DNA from: Anadara kagoshimensis
Taxonomy: Eukaryota; Mollusca; Bivalvia; Arcoida; Arcidae
Assembly: GCA_021292105.1 (NCBI GenBank)
Contig: CM037874.1
Location: 56,057,539-56,121,538 of the forward strand
DNA length: 64,000 bases
Direction: 5' to 3'
Positions 1 to 13,015 of the stretch are shown here, in pieces; the stretch's first letter is position 1, and each line of letters starts with the position of its first letter. The notes beneath the pieces are model-generated. The model saw only the letters and a list, made by a program, of their open reading frames with translations. It was not told the DNA's origin and did no database searches. The translations under genes were made by a program, and so were the position numbers.

Positions 1-87
1 TTGGTCGGACATCAAACGGTAGCCTAACAATTATTGGTGATTGAAAACTTTTGATTGGTTGACTACACTAACGCCTTTTTTACTCAT

Positions 88-230
88 TCAAAGAGCACAC
101 AACCTCACTTCTCTAGTGGTAGTTCACATATAAACTTAACTACAGTTCACAGTTTTAAAAGTTTTTTCTATGCGTTTGTATTGTGATTTGAACAGGGAAC
201 TTAAAAATTCAATTTAAAGAGAAATTAAAT
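88..230 (+). repeat. Degenerate tail copy in unit A (old)
   Basis: It reads like a decayed plus-strand version of the dispersed tail: AGAGCAC, then CCTCACTTCTCTAGTGG, AGTTCACA, and further on TTGTGATTTGAACA. The same remnant lies in every unit (for example 27,893 in D and 50,495 in F), so it was present before the array amplified. Confidence 0.5.
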
Positions 231-589
231 GAACTTGAACTAGATTATGCCATTTGATGAATGGATTTGATAAATATTACGTAATTTATACCATGTGGCA
301 CGAGTAAAGTAGTTACTATAAAAGGACAATCGATAAAAATGCTAGTCTAGACAATAGCAATAATTTGTTTGGATTAAAATGAAGTTATCTCTAAAAGCGA
401 TTAAAAATACATATGGAACCCAGCTTTCCATTTAGGTCATGAACAAAAAGTTTAAATGCATAAGATAAACACATAATAAAGTTTCCTGCCTTGGGGATTC
501 TTCTTTATTTTATTTTATTCCATGATTGTACTACACTGTATGATATTACAATTTTAGTCGAAGAGAACAAGTAATAGGAAAAACCAAGC

Positions 590-720
590 AGCACTAGAAA
601 AAAGAAATTTAAACCAGATGCTTCGGAAGAAAAGGCACCTCCTGTTTAGCTAGTTATACACACAATGTATAAAATCATAATTGAAAATAAAAGGACTTGT
701 TGCGACAGTCATAAAACTTT
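590..720 (-). repeat. Degenerate tail copy in unit A (old, minus)
   Basis: The stretch ACCAGATGCTTCGGAAG, then CACCTCCTGTTTAGCTAG, is a decayed reverse-orientation tail. Equivalents occur at about 19,150, 28,600, 37,815 and 51,180, so it is part of the ancestral unit. Confidence 0.5.
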
Positions 721-3168
721 TGATGTCCTAGCGATAAGGTCAGGTTCGCACTTCCACCACACATAAGCAATTTCATCAAGAGCATAGGGGCATCTTTTTA
801 AGAATGTTAGGAGCAGGTTTATCGCTACAACACAGAAATATGTTTTATCGAGGAATTACAGGTACCACAGGAACCAAAGGTAAAATGTAAACCAAATAGG
901 TTATTGTTTCCTATTTCATTGGAGACGTTCATCTAGTAAGTAACTTTGGAAACAAAAACGAACAGTTCTAATTTGTGTGAAATGGAGGAAGATTCCTTTG
1001 ATTTATTTATTTCGAGGCACCAGTTATGTGAAAATGGGGGAACCTTGAGTTCCCTTATAAAACACACTTTCGGAAAGAGAATAAAAAAACTCCTTATGTT
1101 AGAATCGTACTGACAGGCATTTGAACCGAAGGGATTGATTTAATTTTCAAGGAAATTTAGTGAACTCAATTACACGAGTGTGAAGAAAAGTAGCCGAGAT
1201 AATTCAATACATGTTTTAGTGGTATGATTAAAAAATAAATAATGAAAATATTTTAAATTTTGTCATATTAAAATAAATGATTGACGGAGTTTATTACGTT
1301 CAAAACGCATGCAAAAAAGTAAATTCATTTTCTCGTTTGATTTTCATCAAAGTTTTTCCAATATGAGTTATCGTTTCATCATATTTATTTTTGTTTTTTG
1401 AAAAATGAACAAAACACTGTGCGAACACTATTGAAGTTTTTTGCACTCTTTTTAGATCATTGAGTGTAATGTGTTAGTTAAGATTACTTGCGATGAAGGT
1501 GATAATTAGAAAAAAAAATATTGAAAATATTGTACAGACAGCAAAATGTATCTGGTAGGTTATTTTTGTAAAGAAAAGTGTAAGATCTACAAGTGGTATT
1601 ATTATAATGTGTATTAAAAGCACGTGTATACAAACTTTGAAATAATTTTACTTATATAGACGGTAAGCAGTTTTAGTTAAAGTATGAGTTGTTAAAACTC
1701 GGTTTTGCGCTGACAACTTTTTCGTTATGAAATGTTCGCAAACAAACAAAAAATTGTTTTAGTTCATAAATAGATAAAAATTATCATGCTATAAAATTAT
1801 TAAAATTGCTTTTAAAATGAAAACAAAATATTAGACACACGCCACCTCGTGTTTTTCGTGGATAAATACAAATTTGAATTATCGTTCTCTTGACCTTTTG
1901 CAATCTCGTTAGCGCTTTTATTTCGCGTTGTTGCTCTCCACCTTTAATGTTTCTAAACCTCAAATGTTAGTGTTTTGTTTGTGATCTTTTATCCTTTAAA
2001 CATAATTCTGAATATGTGAAAACAAAAGAGCAAAAACGAGGATTTTCGCGATTTTTGTTATTTTTCCTCAGTCTGACCGTTTTGTGTGTATGATAAACAA
2101 TTTGAAAATACCACTGATAAACTATGTACATGCATAATATAATATAAAACATATGTTTATTAAAATTATACCCCTCTACCCCTCTGTGTAATTCCCTTAA
2201 CTAATATAATTAAAAAGGCATTTGTATAACCTTGTTTTCAAATGTAAGAATTACATATTGCTGAAGGTAGTACAACCAATATTCGACTTTTTTCTAAGTA
2301 AGGTTTTAGATACCTTGTGATATGATGCCAAAAAATTACCTAATTAATTATGTAATTAATATTTAACTAATCAAGGGAAAAAATATCAAGGGAAGTAATT
2401 TGTTTTAGCTCCAAATTGTCCCCAAAGTTTGAAAATATAATTTAAGTTTAACAAACATAAAACTACTTATCCATACCCAAACCTCAATATAACAAGAAAA
2501 GAAAAGTCTTTGAAAACCGAAAAGTTCAACTTTAAACAGGGAAGTGAGTCCAGGTGTTCCGGAGGTCGTCATGGTTATTTTGGATACGGAGACATTATAC
2601 CTATCAACAATAATTTGATGACGACCATACGTCGTTATGCAAGACACAAAAATAAACATTTTGTGCTCAACACCTTAGCATAGAAAGTAACGTTCAGGTT
2701 ATAAGCAAACAAAATTGACCTGCATGTTTGACCTTTAATTTACTTTTTTAAATTGTGGATCAGTATATTTATGTACATGGACCATGAATATTTCATTTAA
2801 AACATGGTACGTGGAACATGCATTGTTCATGTATAAACTCAAATTTCAACATTCCCCATGTTTGGATGAATCCTCCAAAAAGAATATTCCTGATAGAAGG
2901 TCAAGCAGACATGTTAATATTATTTGCCTATTCCAAATATTTGAGTAGACAAATAATCGTTATATTAATGTATAGACGGTAATATAGAATACCACTTTTA
3001 TTCCAACAATGTCTAGCTGTGTACATTATCATTAGTCAGATTAATTAATAATTTCTGTTTGTATTTGTGTTCCTATTTAATTTTTATTTTTATGGTTGGT
3101 TTATTGGTTCGATATCAGTAAACGTCGGATTTGACTTTTATTTGATGTTTTACATTTATTCAAACTTT

Positions 3169-3184
3169 GGGGGGGGGGGGGGGG
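3169..3184 (+). repeat. Poly-G run (G16)
   Basis: Sixteen consecutive G in otherwise very AT-rich DNA. The matching phase in C-E (about 22,490) has ordinary sequence (AAATGCTTTACTTCGCGCAG), so the run is private to unit A. It is either a homopolymer expansion or a sequencing or assembly feature. Confidence 0.9.
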
Positions 3185-3300
3185 CTCACTGATGTTGGAT
3201 TTGCAGCACAAAATGAAGGCTAATTCGTTAATAAACCACTTACGTACAATTACCGGCAATTTCATGATCAATGTTCCCAATTTGTTTTTGTCTTGTCTTG

Positions 3301-3679
3301 ATTAAAAACAAACATACTAATCCTTTCCGAATCACAATCCATAAGCAAAGTAAAAACTTTGGAACTGAGAAGTTAAGTTAGACACGTGAACTTCCACCAG
3401 GGAAGTGAGGCCGGGTGCTCCGGAAGGGTAAGCACCTCCTGTTTAGCTAGCTACACCCGCCACGTGTGTAATCGAAATTGTGTGAAAGGAACATGGAACT
3501 ACGAGACGTCAAATATATCCAAGGCAATCCTGGACACAGAGACATCAAACTTATCAACAATACTGTGATGACGGCCATAAAACTTTTTGAGGGCCTTGAA
3601 AAGCCTAGGCTTGCAATATCCCTGAGTCAAAATTTTATTTGCAAGCAGCCTACTTCGTTGTCCCTGTAGTGGGAACAAG
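3301..3679 (-). mobile_element. Young 5'-truncated copy of the RT-linked element
   Basis: On the minus strand this is the 3' portion of the same element found at 42,031. It has the end of the coding region (FYGRHHSIVDKF...DIFDV, then a stop near 3,500) followed by the conserved non-coding tail (GGAGGTGCTTACCCTTCCGG, CACTTCCCTGGTGG) and the terminus ATGTTTGTTTTTAAT. It is truncated at its 5' side near 3,679. Flanks suggest a short CTTG duplication, which is not certain. Other units lack it at this phase. Confidence 0.7.
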
Positions 3680-5257
3680 CTTGACTGTTTTTATATGAAC
3701 TTTAATTATTACGTGTTCTTGGTACATTGTTTGTTGTAACTAATTCAGGTCTAACTCGCCAAATTTTTAACAATCGGTAGTTTTATAATCAGGTGTCCTA
3801 GTATATGTTTAAATTGTCATTTCTTTTCTGGACTTGGCTGTTTCTTTAATGACCTATATTGATTCATGATTTTGGTTACATCGACTTTTCTTGTCTTGCT
3901 TAAATTGTCATTTCACCAATCTTGCTTGTAGGTCTATAATCAGCAGTCCTTATGCCAGTTGGTCGTTTCTTTATAACCTTTTACTGTTTCGTGTTCTGGT
4001 TACGTTGGTTGGCTGTTTCCAGGTGCTTTTTTTTAGTTTAAAATTTCTGTATATTATATTGCTATATAGGATTGCTTTTATGTCCCTTAAACGAGTCGCA
4101 GTGAAGACATTTGGACCCTAACCAAAATGTCGACCGGAAAAAATATAGAAAGGTTCATATCATTCCATTTCGTTGGGGAACATTATGTTGAAAACAATTT
4201 GAGCAATGCAATAAATCGAAAGACAGATGATTAAAAAATCAAGGACAAAATGTTGGTCGGAAGAAACGGTGTAATTATTATATGTTACCATGTCATTGGG
4301 GACAAAGACAGATGGTATGTTAACGTGGAAATAACTGATTTGCACTCATAACCCACCACTGAGATCATAAAATATATCTAAATACAGACACAGATACAGA
4401 CATTGAAGGTTATACCAATAATAGTTACTATAATGATATTGTGTAACTGCTAATGCTTCTATAATAATACCACATTTATTCCAAAAATATCCCGTCGTGT
4501 GTAAGCATTATCTTTACGCTGGATTATTAATAACTCATGTGGATAATTTTGTGTAATTATGTAAAACTATAAATGTCTTCAGAGTTATAAGCGAACAATT
4601 TTGACCCGCTCGCTTGACCTTTTTAATACGCATATTTATATAAGATGATTCACCCAATACATGGACAGTGTAATAATAAGCATCTAGTGCATAAACAATC
4701 CATGTTTACCATGATGGCGACAAAATAAAAATTAAAATAAATTATCAGTCAATACACAAGAAATTTTAATAATTATAATTGAAAAAAGGTCAAACGGACA
4801 GATCAAAGTTGTTTGTCTATATTAGTATTTGGTTCGAGGCTATTATTGTATCTTCAAAATATGTTTAATTGATGAGCAGGATAGCTTATATATATATTTG
4901 TCATTTTTGTAAAGAGAGCATGACGTACACAATCAGATTCGTTCCGACAGTTTGCGCATTTCACTTGACCTTACACAGTCAGTGTTATTTATACGTTTGT
5001 CTTGCCTGCAGTTTGAAATACGTAGATAGCAAGAAACAATTCAAAATATATAAGCGATTAAACTACGACTCACCTTACAAGGCTCTATGCTGCATCTAGT
5101 TACTTTCTATGAAATAAATCTTGGTGTATTAAAAATAGAATAGTCACAAACCAGAGATGGTAAGCTATTTTGTTAACATTGCAATCCTTGATTATAATAT
5201 GTTAAACATTCTTTCAGACCGTTCTTTCTGTAATTTATTTAAACCAAGCCACTTTAT

Positions 5258-5546
5258 CCCCTCTGGCTATAGCCACTGTGGTATCTTTTTTAGTAGAGTG
5301 TGCGCTCCGTAAGTGTCTGACTCAAGACTTAAAAATGGATAATGATGTTATTTGGTTAAGCACTCGGCATTACGAACTGAAAGTCACGGTGCATTTTGAT
5401 GGAAACTTAATATAAACGGGGTCCCGTGTCACAACAAGAACTCTGTATAATGCCATCAATGCAACGCACAGGCAAAACTTCTCGCTTCGGCTATAGCTGG
5501 CGAAAACTGTCTGGGACGTTAAACACCATTACTCAACTCCTTTTGC
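5258..5546 (+). mobile_element. tRNA-headed SINE copy (degraded)
   Basis: It contains CGCTCCGTAAGTG, then GCACTCGGCATTACGA, AAGTCACGGT, GGGGTCCCGTGTC, TTCTCGCTTCGGCTATAGC and GGGACGTTAAACACC. The order and motifs match what I recall of molluscan tRNA-derived SINEs with a conserved central domain and a GGGACGTTAAAC tail. The first ~150 bp align with the second copy at 11,500. The segment holding the B box is missing here. SINEs are non-coding and depend on a partner LINE. Confidence 0.6.
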
Positions 5547-5690
5547 TATTACACCAATTACCGCCATAACGACCTTATGTTTTAGTAGTGTACGTATGTT
5601 TATGGTGTTTAAAATTTTAATTTTACCACTGTTTATACAGGAGATGCTTAACCCAATGTTAATCACAGACTATATTTTATTTAACTGTGT

Positions 5691-5825
5691 ATTAAAAACA
5701 AACATACTAACCCATGTCCGAATCACAATCCAGAAGCAAAGTAATACTTTGGAACTGACAAGTAACGTCAGACATGTAAACTTTCACCAAGGAAGTGAGA
5801 CCAGGTGCTCGGGAAGGGTTAGTAT
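5691..5825 (-). mobile_element. Young tail copy of the RT-linked element
   Basis: Minus-strand terminal part only: ATTAAAAACAAACATACTAA, CCAGAAGCAAAGTA, then GGAAGTGAGACCAGGTGCTC. Truncated just after the GGAAGGGT motif. It lies directly beside an older plus-oriented remnant (about 5,840-5,885), giving a back-to-back pair. Confidence 0.6.
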
Positions 5826-7918
5826 TTAATTTTCTTTATGGATTGCGATTTGGATATAGATTGGCATGTTTGAGTTTGATTCGTGGTTTTTTTTCAACTC
5901 ATATTCCATAATTTACCATGATATTGCATCATCCTGTGTATAAGCGCCAAATACAAACAATATCTCTTGCCATGACAAAGGAATGCAAACTTATTAAAAA
6001 ATTATTTGGAAAACGTATTAATGTGTGAAAACATTTATTAATTTAGCTTCAAACAATGTGATTTAAAAATAACTATAAAGACTTACATGTATTACATAAA
6101 TTTTTTCATACAATTATCTATAGTAAAACCTGCTGGTTATATACTTATCACTATTCTTGTGCTTGCTGCATAGCATCAGTTATTCTCATGTACTTTTCAG
6201 TTTCTAATTGTTTTATATCTTAATAATATTGAAGCATCATGTATATTAAGTGAAACATGTAAGGGTCAATGACAACCAATATCTTTTGCCATGATGAGAC
6301 AATGTAAACCGCCAAAAAAATGCATACAGAAAAGTTAATAATATGCCAAATATTCGTTGCACTCAAAATCTCCTTATAAGTCACAGAGTGCACAAACGTC
6401 AAATACGCCATTAGAAAAAGTCGATTAATAATTAACTGTAAGACGGTGATGTTTTATATAAAGATTTGTTATACAGTTAAGACCGGCTGGGTATATACAT
6501 AAATGCATATCAACATGATTCAGTACGTACATGTATTTGTGTGAATTTTTACTAAACTTATATACATAAAATAAAATTGTGTTATTTGTTGAATAAGATT
6601 GTGTCTTGTTTGCACTTTATCTGGCTGAGTTGCAAAAATTGAGCTTCTGATAGGTAGATGATGGAATTTGCTTCATTATATAACGAAATACTCATCAATT
6701 GCTTTTAGACATGTTCGGTGCACTAAGGCACGGCTAACACTAGTAATGTATACCAAATATCATCGTTTTGATATGTTTATCTGGTCGATCACATTTAAGT
6801 TTATACCACTTAATTATTTTTAAAAAATTGGACTCCCATGTTTGATTGATGATGTTCATCTGATCGGTTACTTTGAGATAAAGACTACTTACTTAAAATA
6901 ATTCGAAAAGGACAGTTGGGAAAATGGTTGATTCGCCAACCCGATTTAATTTGAGATGTCCATCTAGTCGAGCTCAACGTTTGTGCAGTTAACAAAGTAC
7001 GAAAATTCACTTTAATGATTGATTCGGTACCCATGACCGAGTCAAATGCAAAGTAATGCATTCTGAAAGTGAATGATAATCATATCTTTGTACTCAAAGA
7101 TCACAAATATGATTATTCCACTATTATTTGTTTGGTCACATTGAAATCTAGACAACTTATTTAAAATAATAATTAAATACAGTTTTGAGATAATATTTGA
7201 TGGATCAAACTCGATTTAATTGGAAATGTCTATCTAGTCGGCTGCAATTTTCGATACAATGTATGAGCAGTTTAAAAACCATCATTTACCATACTAGAAC
7301 TCTTGAGACCATAGTAACTGCTTAACTTTGAACCCAAAACCGCGAGTCGGAAATCTAAACAACTCGATCACATATATCTACAATAGACATAACTGGCATA
7401 TGATAAGCCATGTTTTATAGAGAAATTTTTTTTTAATTATTTGCAATTACTGATATTAATATAAAACCACTTTACACATCATAAACTCTCACTTTGTTGT
7501 ACTTGATGACAGTTATGATATTTTTGAGTGCAAACCTTTATATGAAAATTAGTGCAAAATCGCAACGAAAATGGAAGAATTGTATGAACATATAAATGTA
7601 CGCATGTGCATGCATATTTTTAAATTTTAAAAAAGTGTAAAAAAAAAAAACAAAACAGATACATACGCTTTGTGATATTGCATTTTAAGATGTGGCGGAT
7701 GTAGCTAGCTAAATATAAAGAGCTTACACTTCCGAAGGACTCTTCGTCATTTCTCTAGAGGAAGTTTAAATGATTAAAACATATAACTTAAAAGGTTATT
7801 TCTGAGTATGTATTTCTAGATAATAGCGATACGAAAAAGTGAATCCTCGATAAATTTGTTCTAGTGGTGTTTAACATTCATAACTATTATTATTTGATTT
7901 CGATCATTTATTTTAATA

Positions 7919-8200
7919 AAAAGTTTTATGGCCGTCATCACAGTATTGTTGATAAGTTTGATGTCTCTGTGTCCAGGATTGCCCTGGATATATTTGACGT
8001 CGAATAGTTCCATGTTCCTTTCACACAATTTTGATTACATACGTGACTGGTGTAGTTAGCTAAACAGGAGGTGCTTACCCTTCCGGAGCACCCGGCCTCA
8101 CTTCCCTGGTGGAAGTTCACGTGTCTAACCTAACTTGTCAGTTCCAAAGTTGTTACTTTATTATAATTCTGACATGGATTAGTATGGTTTGTTTTTGATT
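7919..8200 (+). mobile_element. Young tail copy of the RT-linked element (with coding end)
   Basis: Plus-strand copy starting within the last coding codons (AAGTTTTATGGCCGTCATCA, giving KFYGRHHSIVDKF) and running through the conserved tail to GTTTGTTTTTGATT. Sequence on its two sides corresponds to positions about 1.1 kb apart in unit C (about 25,650 and 26,790). The insertion therefore coincides with a deletion of host unit sequence, or recombination between two tail copies removed it. Confidence 0.7.
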
Positions 8201-11200
8201 AGCTTTCTTTAAGATGTTCATTCAGCACGTCGCTTAAATGGATATTATATAAATAGAATGAAAAGGTCGAAGTATAATTACAAGTGTAATAATCCGACTA
8301 AACAGTGTTGTCGTGACATTTTGGATATTTTGTCAAATAGAAAATGAAAAAAATAAGACAAATCTTTTAGGCGTGTCTTTTGAATATGCTCGTAACACAA
8401 TGATCATATGATCAACTTAATCTGTGGTAAAACAGGTTAAAAGCAGTTAAATGGAGCAGCTGATTAATAAAAACAACGTAAAAATGTGGGGTTTTTTTTT
8501 TTTAAAAAAAGAAGCATTTTCAAAAATTTTAAAATTTTGCATCATTAACACGTCTTAAAACAGTAAAAATACCAAAAAGTCTATCCTAAAATTTCCTTTA
8601 AGTATGTGTAAACGCACAGTCAATGACCTAAGTTAAAAAAACCAGTGATCAAGGACAACTGATTGGTAAAAATAGTGTTAAATCAAGGATTGTTAGAAAG
8701 GATCATTTTTAAAAACTTTAAAATGTGCATCATTGAAAAAGTCTGTAAAAAACAAAATGAAAATGACTATCTTTAAGTTTCCTATAAATATGTGAAAAAC
8801 GCGAAGTCAATGATCTAAGTTAAAAGAACAACTAAAAGTGTTCTGTGATGAAACTCCTTACTAATTGTCTTTACTTTAAGCTGTCTAGGCGGCGCATTAT
8901 TGTTGATCAAAATATCTCACAAAAGAAGATGATGATATCTTTATTTTCTTGTAAAAAACTTTTTTGTTCTTTAAGGAATCCTTGAAACATGCACAAACTC
9001 TTATGTATAGGTCATTGGCATATACTAGAGAGAAAGCTGAAATTGTTTCGTGACAAAACTTTTTAATAACTGTTGTCTGCATTCTAAAATATCTAAGCAA
9101 GTCTAGGGTACTTAATCAAAAATATTATTACTATTGTTATTACTTACACATTTGCGTGACAATTTCACTACAGCTTCAGCTTTGCACGAAATAGAAAACG
9201 ACGAGATTGCACTGGAGATTGAACCCACATTTCTATCTAAACAGATCCCGAATTCATTACTTTCTTAAAATTTTAATTTTGTCTTTGTTATGAATTAAAA
9301 ATTTACTTGACACTCTCGCAACAACTTTAACCTTGCACGAAACAGGGAAGCCGAATTTCACTAAAGGGAAGGTTGAACATATTCGAAGATTGAAAACCTT
9401 ATTGGTGTTTTAAACATAACGTTTTCAGATTTTGAAAATTGTTTTGTTTTTTAGCTGGTATTTTGTAGACGATCAGTTAGGTTGTTATCGAACCAGAAGG
9501 AGTATTGCCATATTAGGGGCACTAGAAATTTAGCTTCATTTGTTGTGGGCAATAGCAAGAAAAGATTAGGCACATGGTGCCAAAGTGGTTGTGTCATATC
9601 CAAATTATGATTCTTGTAGCTCACGATGCTTTGTTGGACACCAAATGTAGGAAGCAACTTTTACTGGTTTACTGCACTAAACCTCACCCAATATTTATTT
9701 GATTAATGGTAATTTTCCCCTGGATTTTAAATTCAATTCAGAAATTTATCATTTAATTGCATTCCTTCAGTCAATTAATAATTTAAATATAAAGAGAAAT
9801 AAAATGAAAGAACATGTTTCATGGATTCTTTATTTGATGATTGAATTATATAAATATTACGTAATTTATATCATGTAGCACACTATATAAGGACAATCGA
9901 TAAAAATGCTAGTCTAGACGATCGCGAAAATTTGTGTGAATTAAAATGGAGTTATTTCTTAAAGAGATTAAAAATACATGCAGTCATGAATATGAAGGTT
10001 TTAATGCATAAGATAAACACTTATTGTGATGAAGGCCATAGAACTTTTTTTAGATCATTGATATAAACCTAGGTTTGCAATTCCACCACACATAGACAAT
10101 TTGATGTAGAGGCATCATGGTATGAATGTACGGAGGAGGTTATTGTTGCAGCACAGAAATAGGTTTTATAGACAGGAATTAAAGGTACCCGGGTAAAATG
10201 TTAGTCAATAAACTTACCGTCGCCTGTTTGATAGGAAATGTCCATAAAGCTAGTAACCATGGAAACAAAAACGAACAGTTTACATTTTTATGGTGTGTTT
10301 AAAGATTCTTTTTTTTATATCGAGTAGTGGGTTAATAAAAATCTTAACCAGGACTTAAAGCATTAACACTCTACCCTACCCTTTCCCGACCTCTGAAACC
10401 TTAAATATTTGGCATCTCCATATAATCTTTGCTAAGTTATATTTTTATGCCATCTTTTGTAATCGCCGTCTGAACACAAATTCGAACACACGGCTTTATT
10501 GATATATTACAACAACGCGATATTATTTTTTCAACTGAATGATAAAGATTTTGTTCTTACACCACAACTCAGTTTTACGGGACAGCAAGGGAAATTCAAA
10601 GGAAAATAAAATGTCAGAAAAAATAATGGAGGAAACAATACGAAGCAACATGGAAAGCATCACAACAAAAAGAAAGGAAATAAAAAAAGAATTACTAAAA
10701 CATATTATGAAGGAAAAAGGAACAAATACATAAAAGCAAAAAGCAGCAACGGAAAGAAAAAATACATACAAATACATTGCGAAAAGCAACTTTTATTTTG
10801 CACCCAAAATTCTCTTTAGATCAATGAGTGTAGTATGTAAGTTATGATTATTTACGGTTAAGATGCTATTACATTATATTATTAAAAATATTGTACAGAC
10901 AGCAGAATGTATGTAGTAGGTTATTTTAGTAATAAAAAGTGTAATATCTAACAGAAGAATCTTGTTGATATGTATAAAAACAAGTGTATACAATGTATTA
11001 ACTTTGAAAGAATTTTACTTATATACACGGTAAACAGTTTTAGTAAAAGCATTAGTTAAGGTGACAACTTATCGTGAACAAACATAAAGGCGATTTTATC
11101 CATTTTTGTGTCGTACCATTGTGCCATTTCTGTATAGTGTTTTATAAATAAATATTTGGTTTTACGCCGCTGTTTCTTTATGCAATGTTTGCTAATGAAC

Positions 11201-11261
11201 GAAAAAGTGATTTAGTTCATTTTATGCCGTTTTGTACTAGATCAATGAATGAGATACTAGT

Positions 11262-11356
11262 GTGACAAATATTTCTTTCTGAAATGTTCGAAATAAAAGA
11301 GTAGAGAGACCCGGTGTTGTACTGACAAATGTTTCTTTCTGAAATGTTCGAAATGA
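11262..11356 (+). repeat. 60-bp-period tandem duplication
   Basis: The stretch TGACAAAT(A/G)TTTCTTTCTG continuing to AAATGTTCGAAAT occurs at 11,262 and again at 11,322. Other units have only loosely similar sequence here. Confidence 0.75.
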
Positions 11357-11499
11357 ATGTTTATTTAATTATAAGCCTTAACAGATTTTTACTATGTCTT
11401 TGTATTATGTACGATCTCCTCTTCACTTGTTTCTGTCTTGCCAGCATGTTATCGTTGAGTTGACGCTTTTTGCCGTATTTAAGATTTAACCATGTCCGA

Positions 11500-11672
11500 C
11501 TATACCGTTGCCGTAGCAATGTTGGTAGAATCCTCGCTTTGTAAGTGGTTCGAACCACGACCGGGTCTGACACAAGACTTGAAAGTGGGTATTGACTGTT
11601 CTTTCGCCAAACACTTAGCATTACAAAATGAAAATCACGGTTCTTTCGGATTGGAACTTAAAACAGTGTCAT
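11500..11672 (+). mobile_element. tRNA-headed SINE copy (3'-truncated)
   Basis: It starts near ACCGTTGCCGTAGCAATG and carries a good B-box-like motif (GGTTCGAACCACGACC), then GGTCTGACACAAGACTT, TTAGCATTACAAAATGAAA and ATCACGGTTCTTTCGGA. It aligns with the first part of the copy at 5,258 and ends before the GGGACGTTAAAC tail. It is absent from C-F at this phase, so it is a private insertion in unit B. Confidence 0.6.
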
Positions 11673-12668
11673 GGTAGGCTTGTTATACAAGTTTTTAGAA
11701 ATTGTTTTTTGTCTTTCCTTTCATTACATGATTAATATCTTGGAAATACATTGTAGCTATTATAACGAAAAAAAATTAATCCGTAAATGTGTAAAGGTTA
11801 TATTTTGTTTTCGTTTTCAAACTTTTGATACTTTTGTAAGAAATTTAATTTTTTATCCGTGTTTCTTTTCGTGGATAAAAATATGTTTAACAGTTTGGCA
11901 AATTTTAATTATCGTTCTCGTTCCCACATTTGGTTCGCGTTGTTGTTCTCTAACAGTATTTTTAAATTTCAAATATTAGAGCTTTATGCGTTGACTTGCT
12001 CCCTTAAACATGGTTATACAAATCTGAAAACGCAAGAGCAAAAACGTGGATTTTCGCGAATTGCATTTTGTTTTTTTTTTTTGCAAAACCTGGCCGTTTT
12101 GTGTGTATGATAAACATAATTTGTAAAATACCACTGGCAAACTATGTGTATACATAATATATAATATGAAACATCTGTTGTTTAAAAAAATACCCCACTG
12201 TGTATTACCTGTGAAAGCCTGTTTTCAAATGTAAGAATTGCATATTGTTAAAAGTACAACACTATTCCATCAGGCGAGTTTTCTTCTGAGCTACATTAAC
12301 GTTGTATGGCATATGCTCGTGATTAAGTCATTGTCACAGATTATGTCATATAACAGCCCTATTCTGCCAATAAGCTAAACAAAGTTAAATTCTACGACAA
12401 GAATAAAAACGCAAAACCAGATATCGAACTCATAGTTGTTTGACACCTTGTGTTGTAAAGCTAAAAATCAATTAGTAAAAACTCAGTGATACAACTGGTA
12501 TATGAATGATGAAAAATCAAGGAATAAAAATATCAAGGAGAGTATATTTGTTTAAGCCCCAAATTGTCTCCGAATTTAGAATTTTCATACACAAACAATA
12601 CTGGTCCATGACCAAACCAAAATACAAAATATGGAAAAAGGTTCGAAAACTTAGCTACTATGGCCACA

Positions 12669-13015
12669 CTTGCAAATAAATTGTTGACTCAGGGATATTG
12701 CAAGCCTAGGCTTATCAACTCCCTCAAAAAGTTTTATGGCCGTCATCACAGTATTGTTGATAAGTTTGATGTTTCTGTGTCCAGGATTGCCGTGGATATG
12801 TTTGATGTCTCATGGTTCCATGTTCCTTTCACACAGTTTTGATTTAACAAGTGGCGGGTGTAGCTATCTAATCAGGAGGTGCTTACCCTTCCGGAGCACC
12901 AGGCCTCAGTTCCCTGGAGGAAGTTCACGTGTCTAACCTAACTTGTCAGTTCCAAAGTTGTTACTTTGCTACTGGATTATGATTCGGACATGGATTAGTA
13001 TGTTTGTTTTTGATT
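12669..13015 (+). mobile_element. Young 5'-truncated copy of the RT-linked element
   Basis: Plus strand. It begins inside the coding end (LANKLLTQGYCKPRL...), continues with KKFYGRHHSIVDKFDVSVS, runs through the non-coding tail with GGAGGTGCTTACCC, and ends GTTTGTTTTTGATT next to GATACACATAC of the host unit. Unlike the A copy at 3,301 it has TGG in place of the usual stop, so the frame runs a few residues further to TGA at 12,840. About 80 bp of unit sequence seen in D is missing at the insertion point. Confidence 0.7.

Larger units (their letters stand above)
1..9630 (+). repeat. Array unit A (~9.2-kb macrosatellite, diverged)
   Basis: First visible unit. It opens in the same phase as later units (the TTGG/TCGGACATC anchor), and its left part may lie outside the window. 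Shared landmarks include the ATTGTACAGACAGCAAAA motif near 1,530, the 'CTTCAGAGTTATAAGC' stretch near 4,575 and the 'GACGGTGATGTTTTATATAAAG' type stretch near 6,443. It differs from C-E by many substitutions. It carries three young tail copies (3,301, 5,691 and 7,919), a SINE (5,258), a G16 run and an internal duplication of a ~250-bp module (5,917-6,150 and 6,228-6,530). It lacks about 1.1 kb that is present in C just before the unit's end (junction near 7,919-8,200). No coding capacity is seen. Confidence 0.8.

Noticed and set aside
10539-10733. Lysine-rich frame resembling a coiled coil
   Set aside because: It comes from an A-rich GAAA-type stretch; the same stretch gives unrelated frames in the other units.
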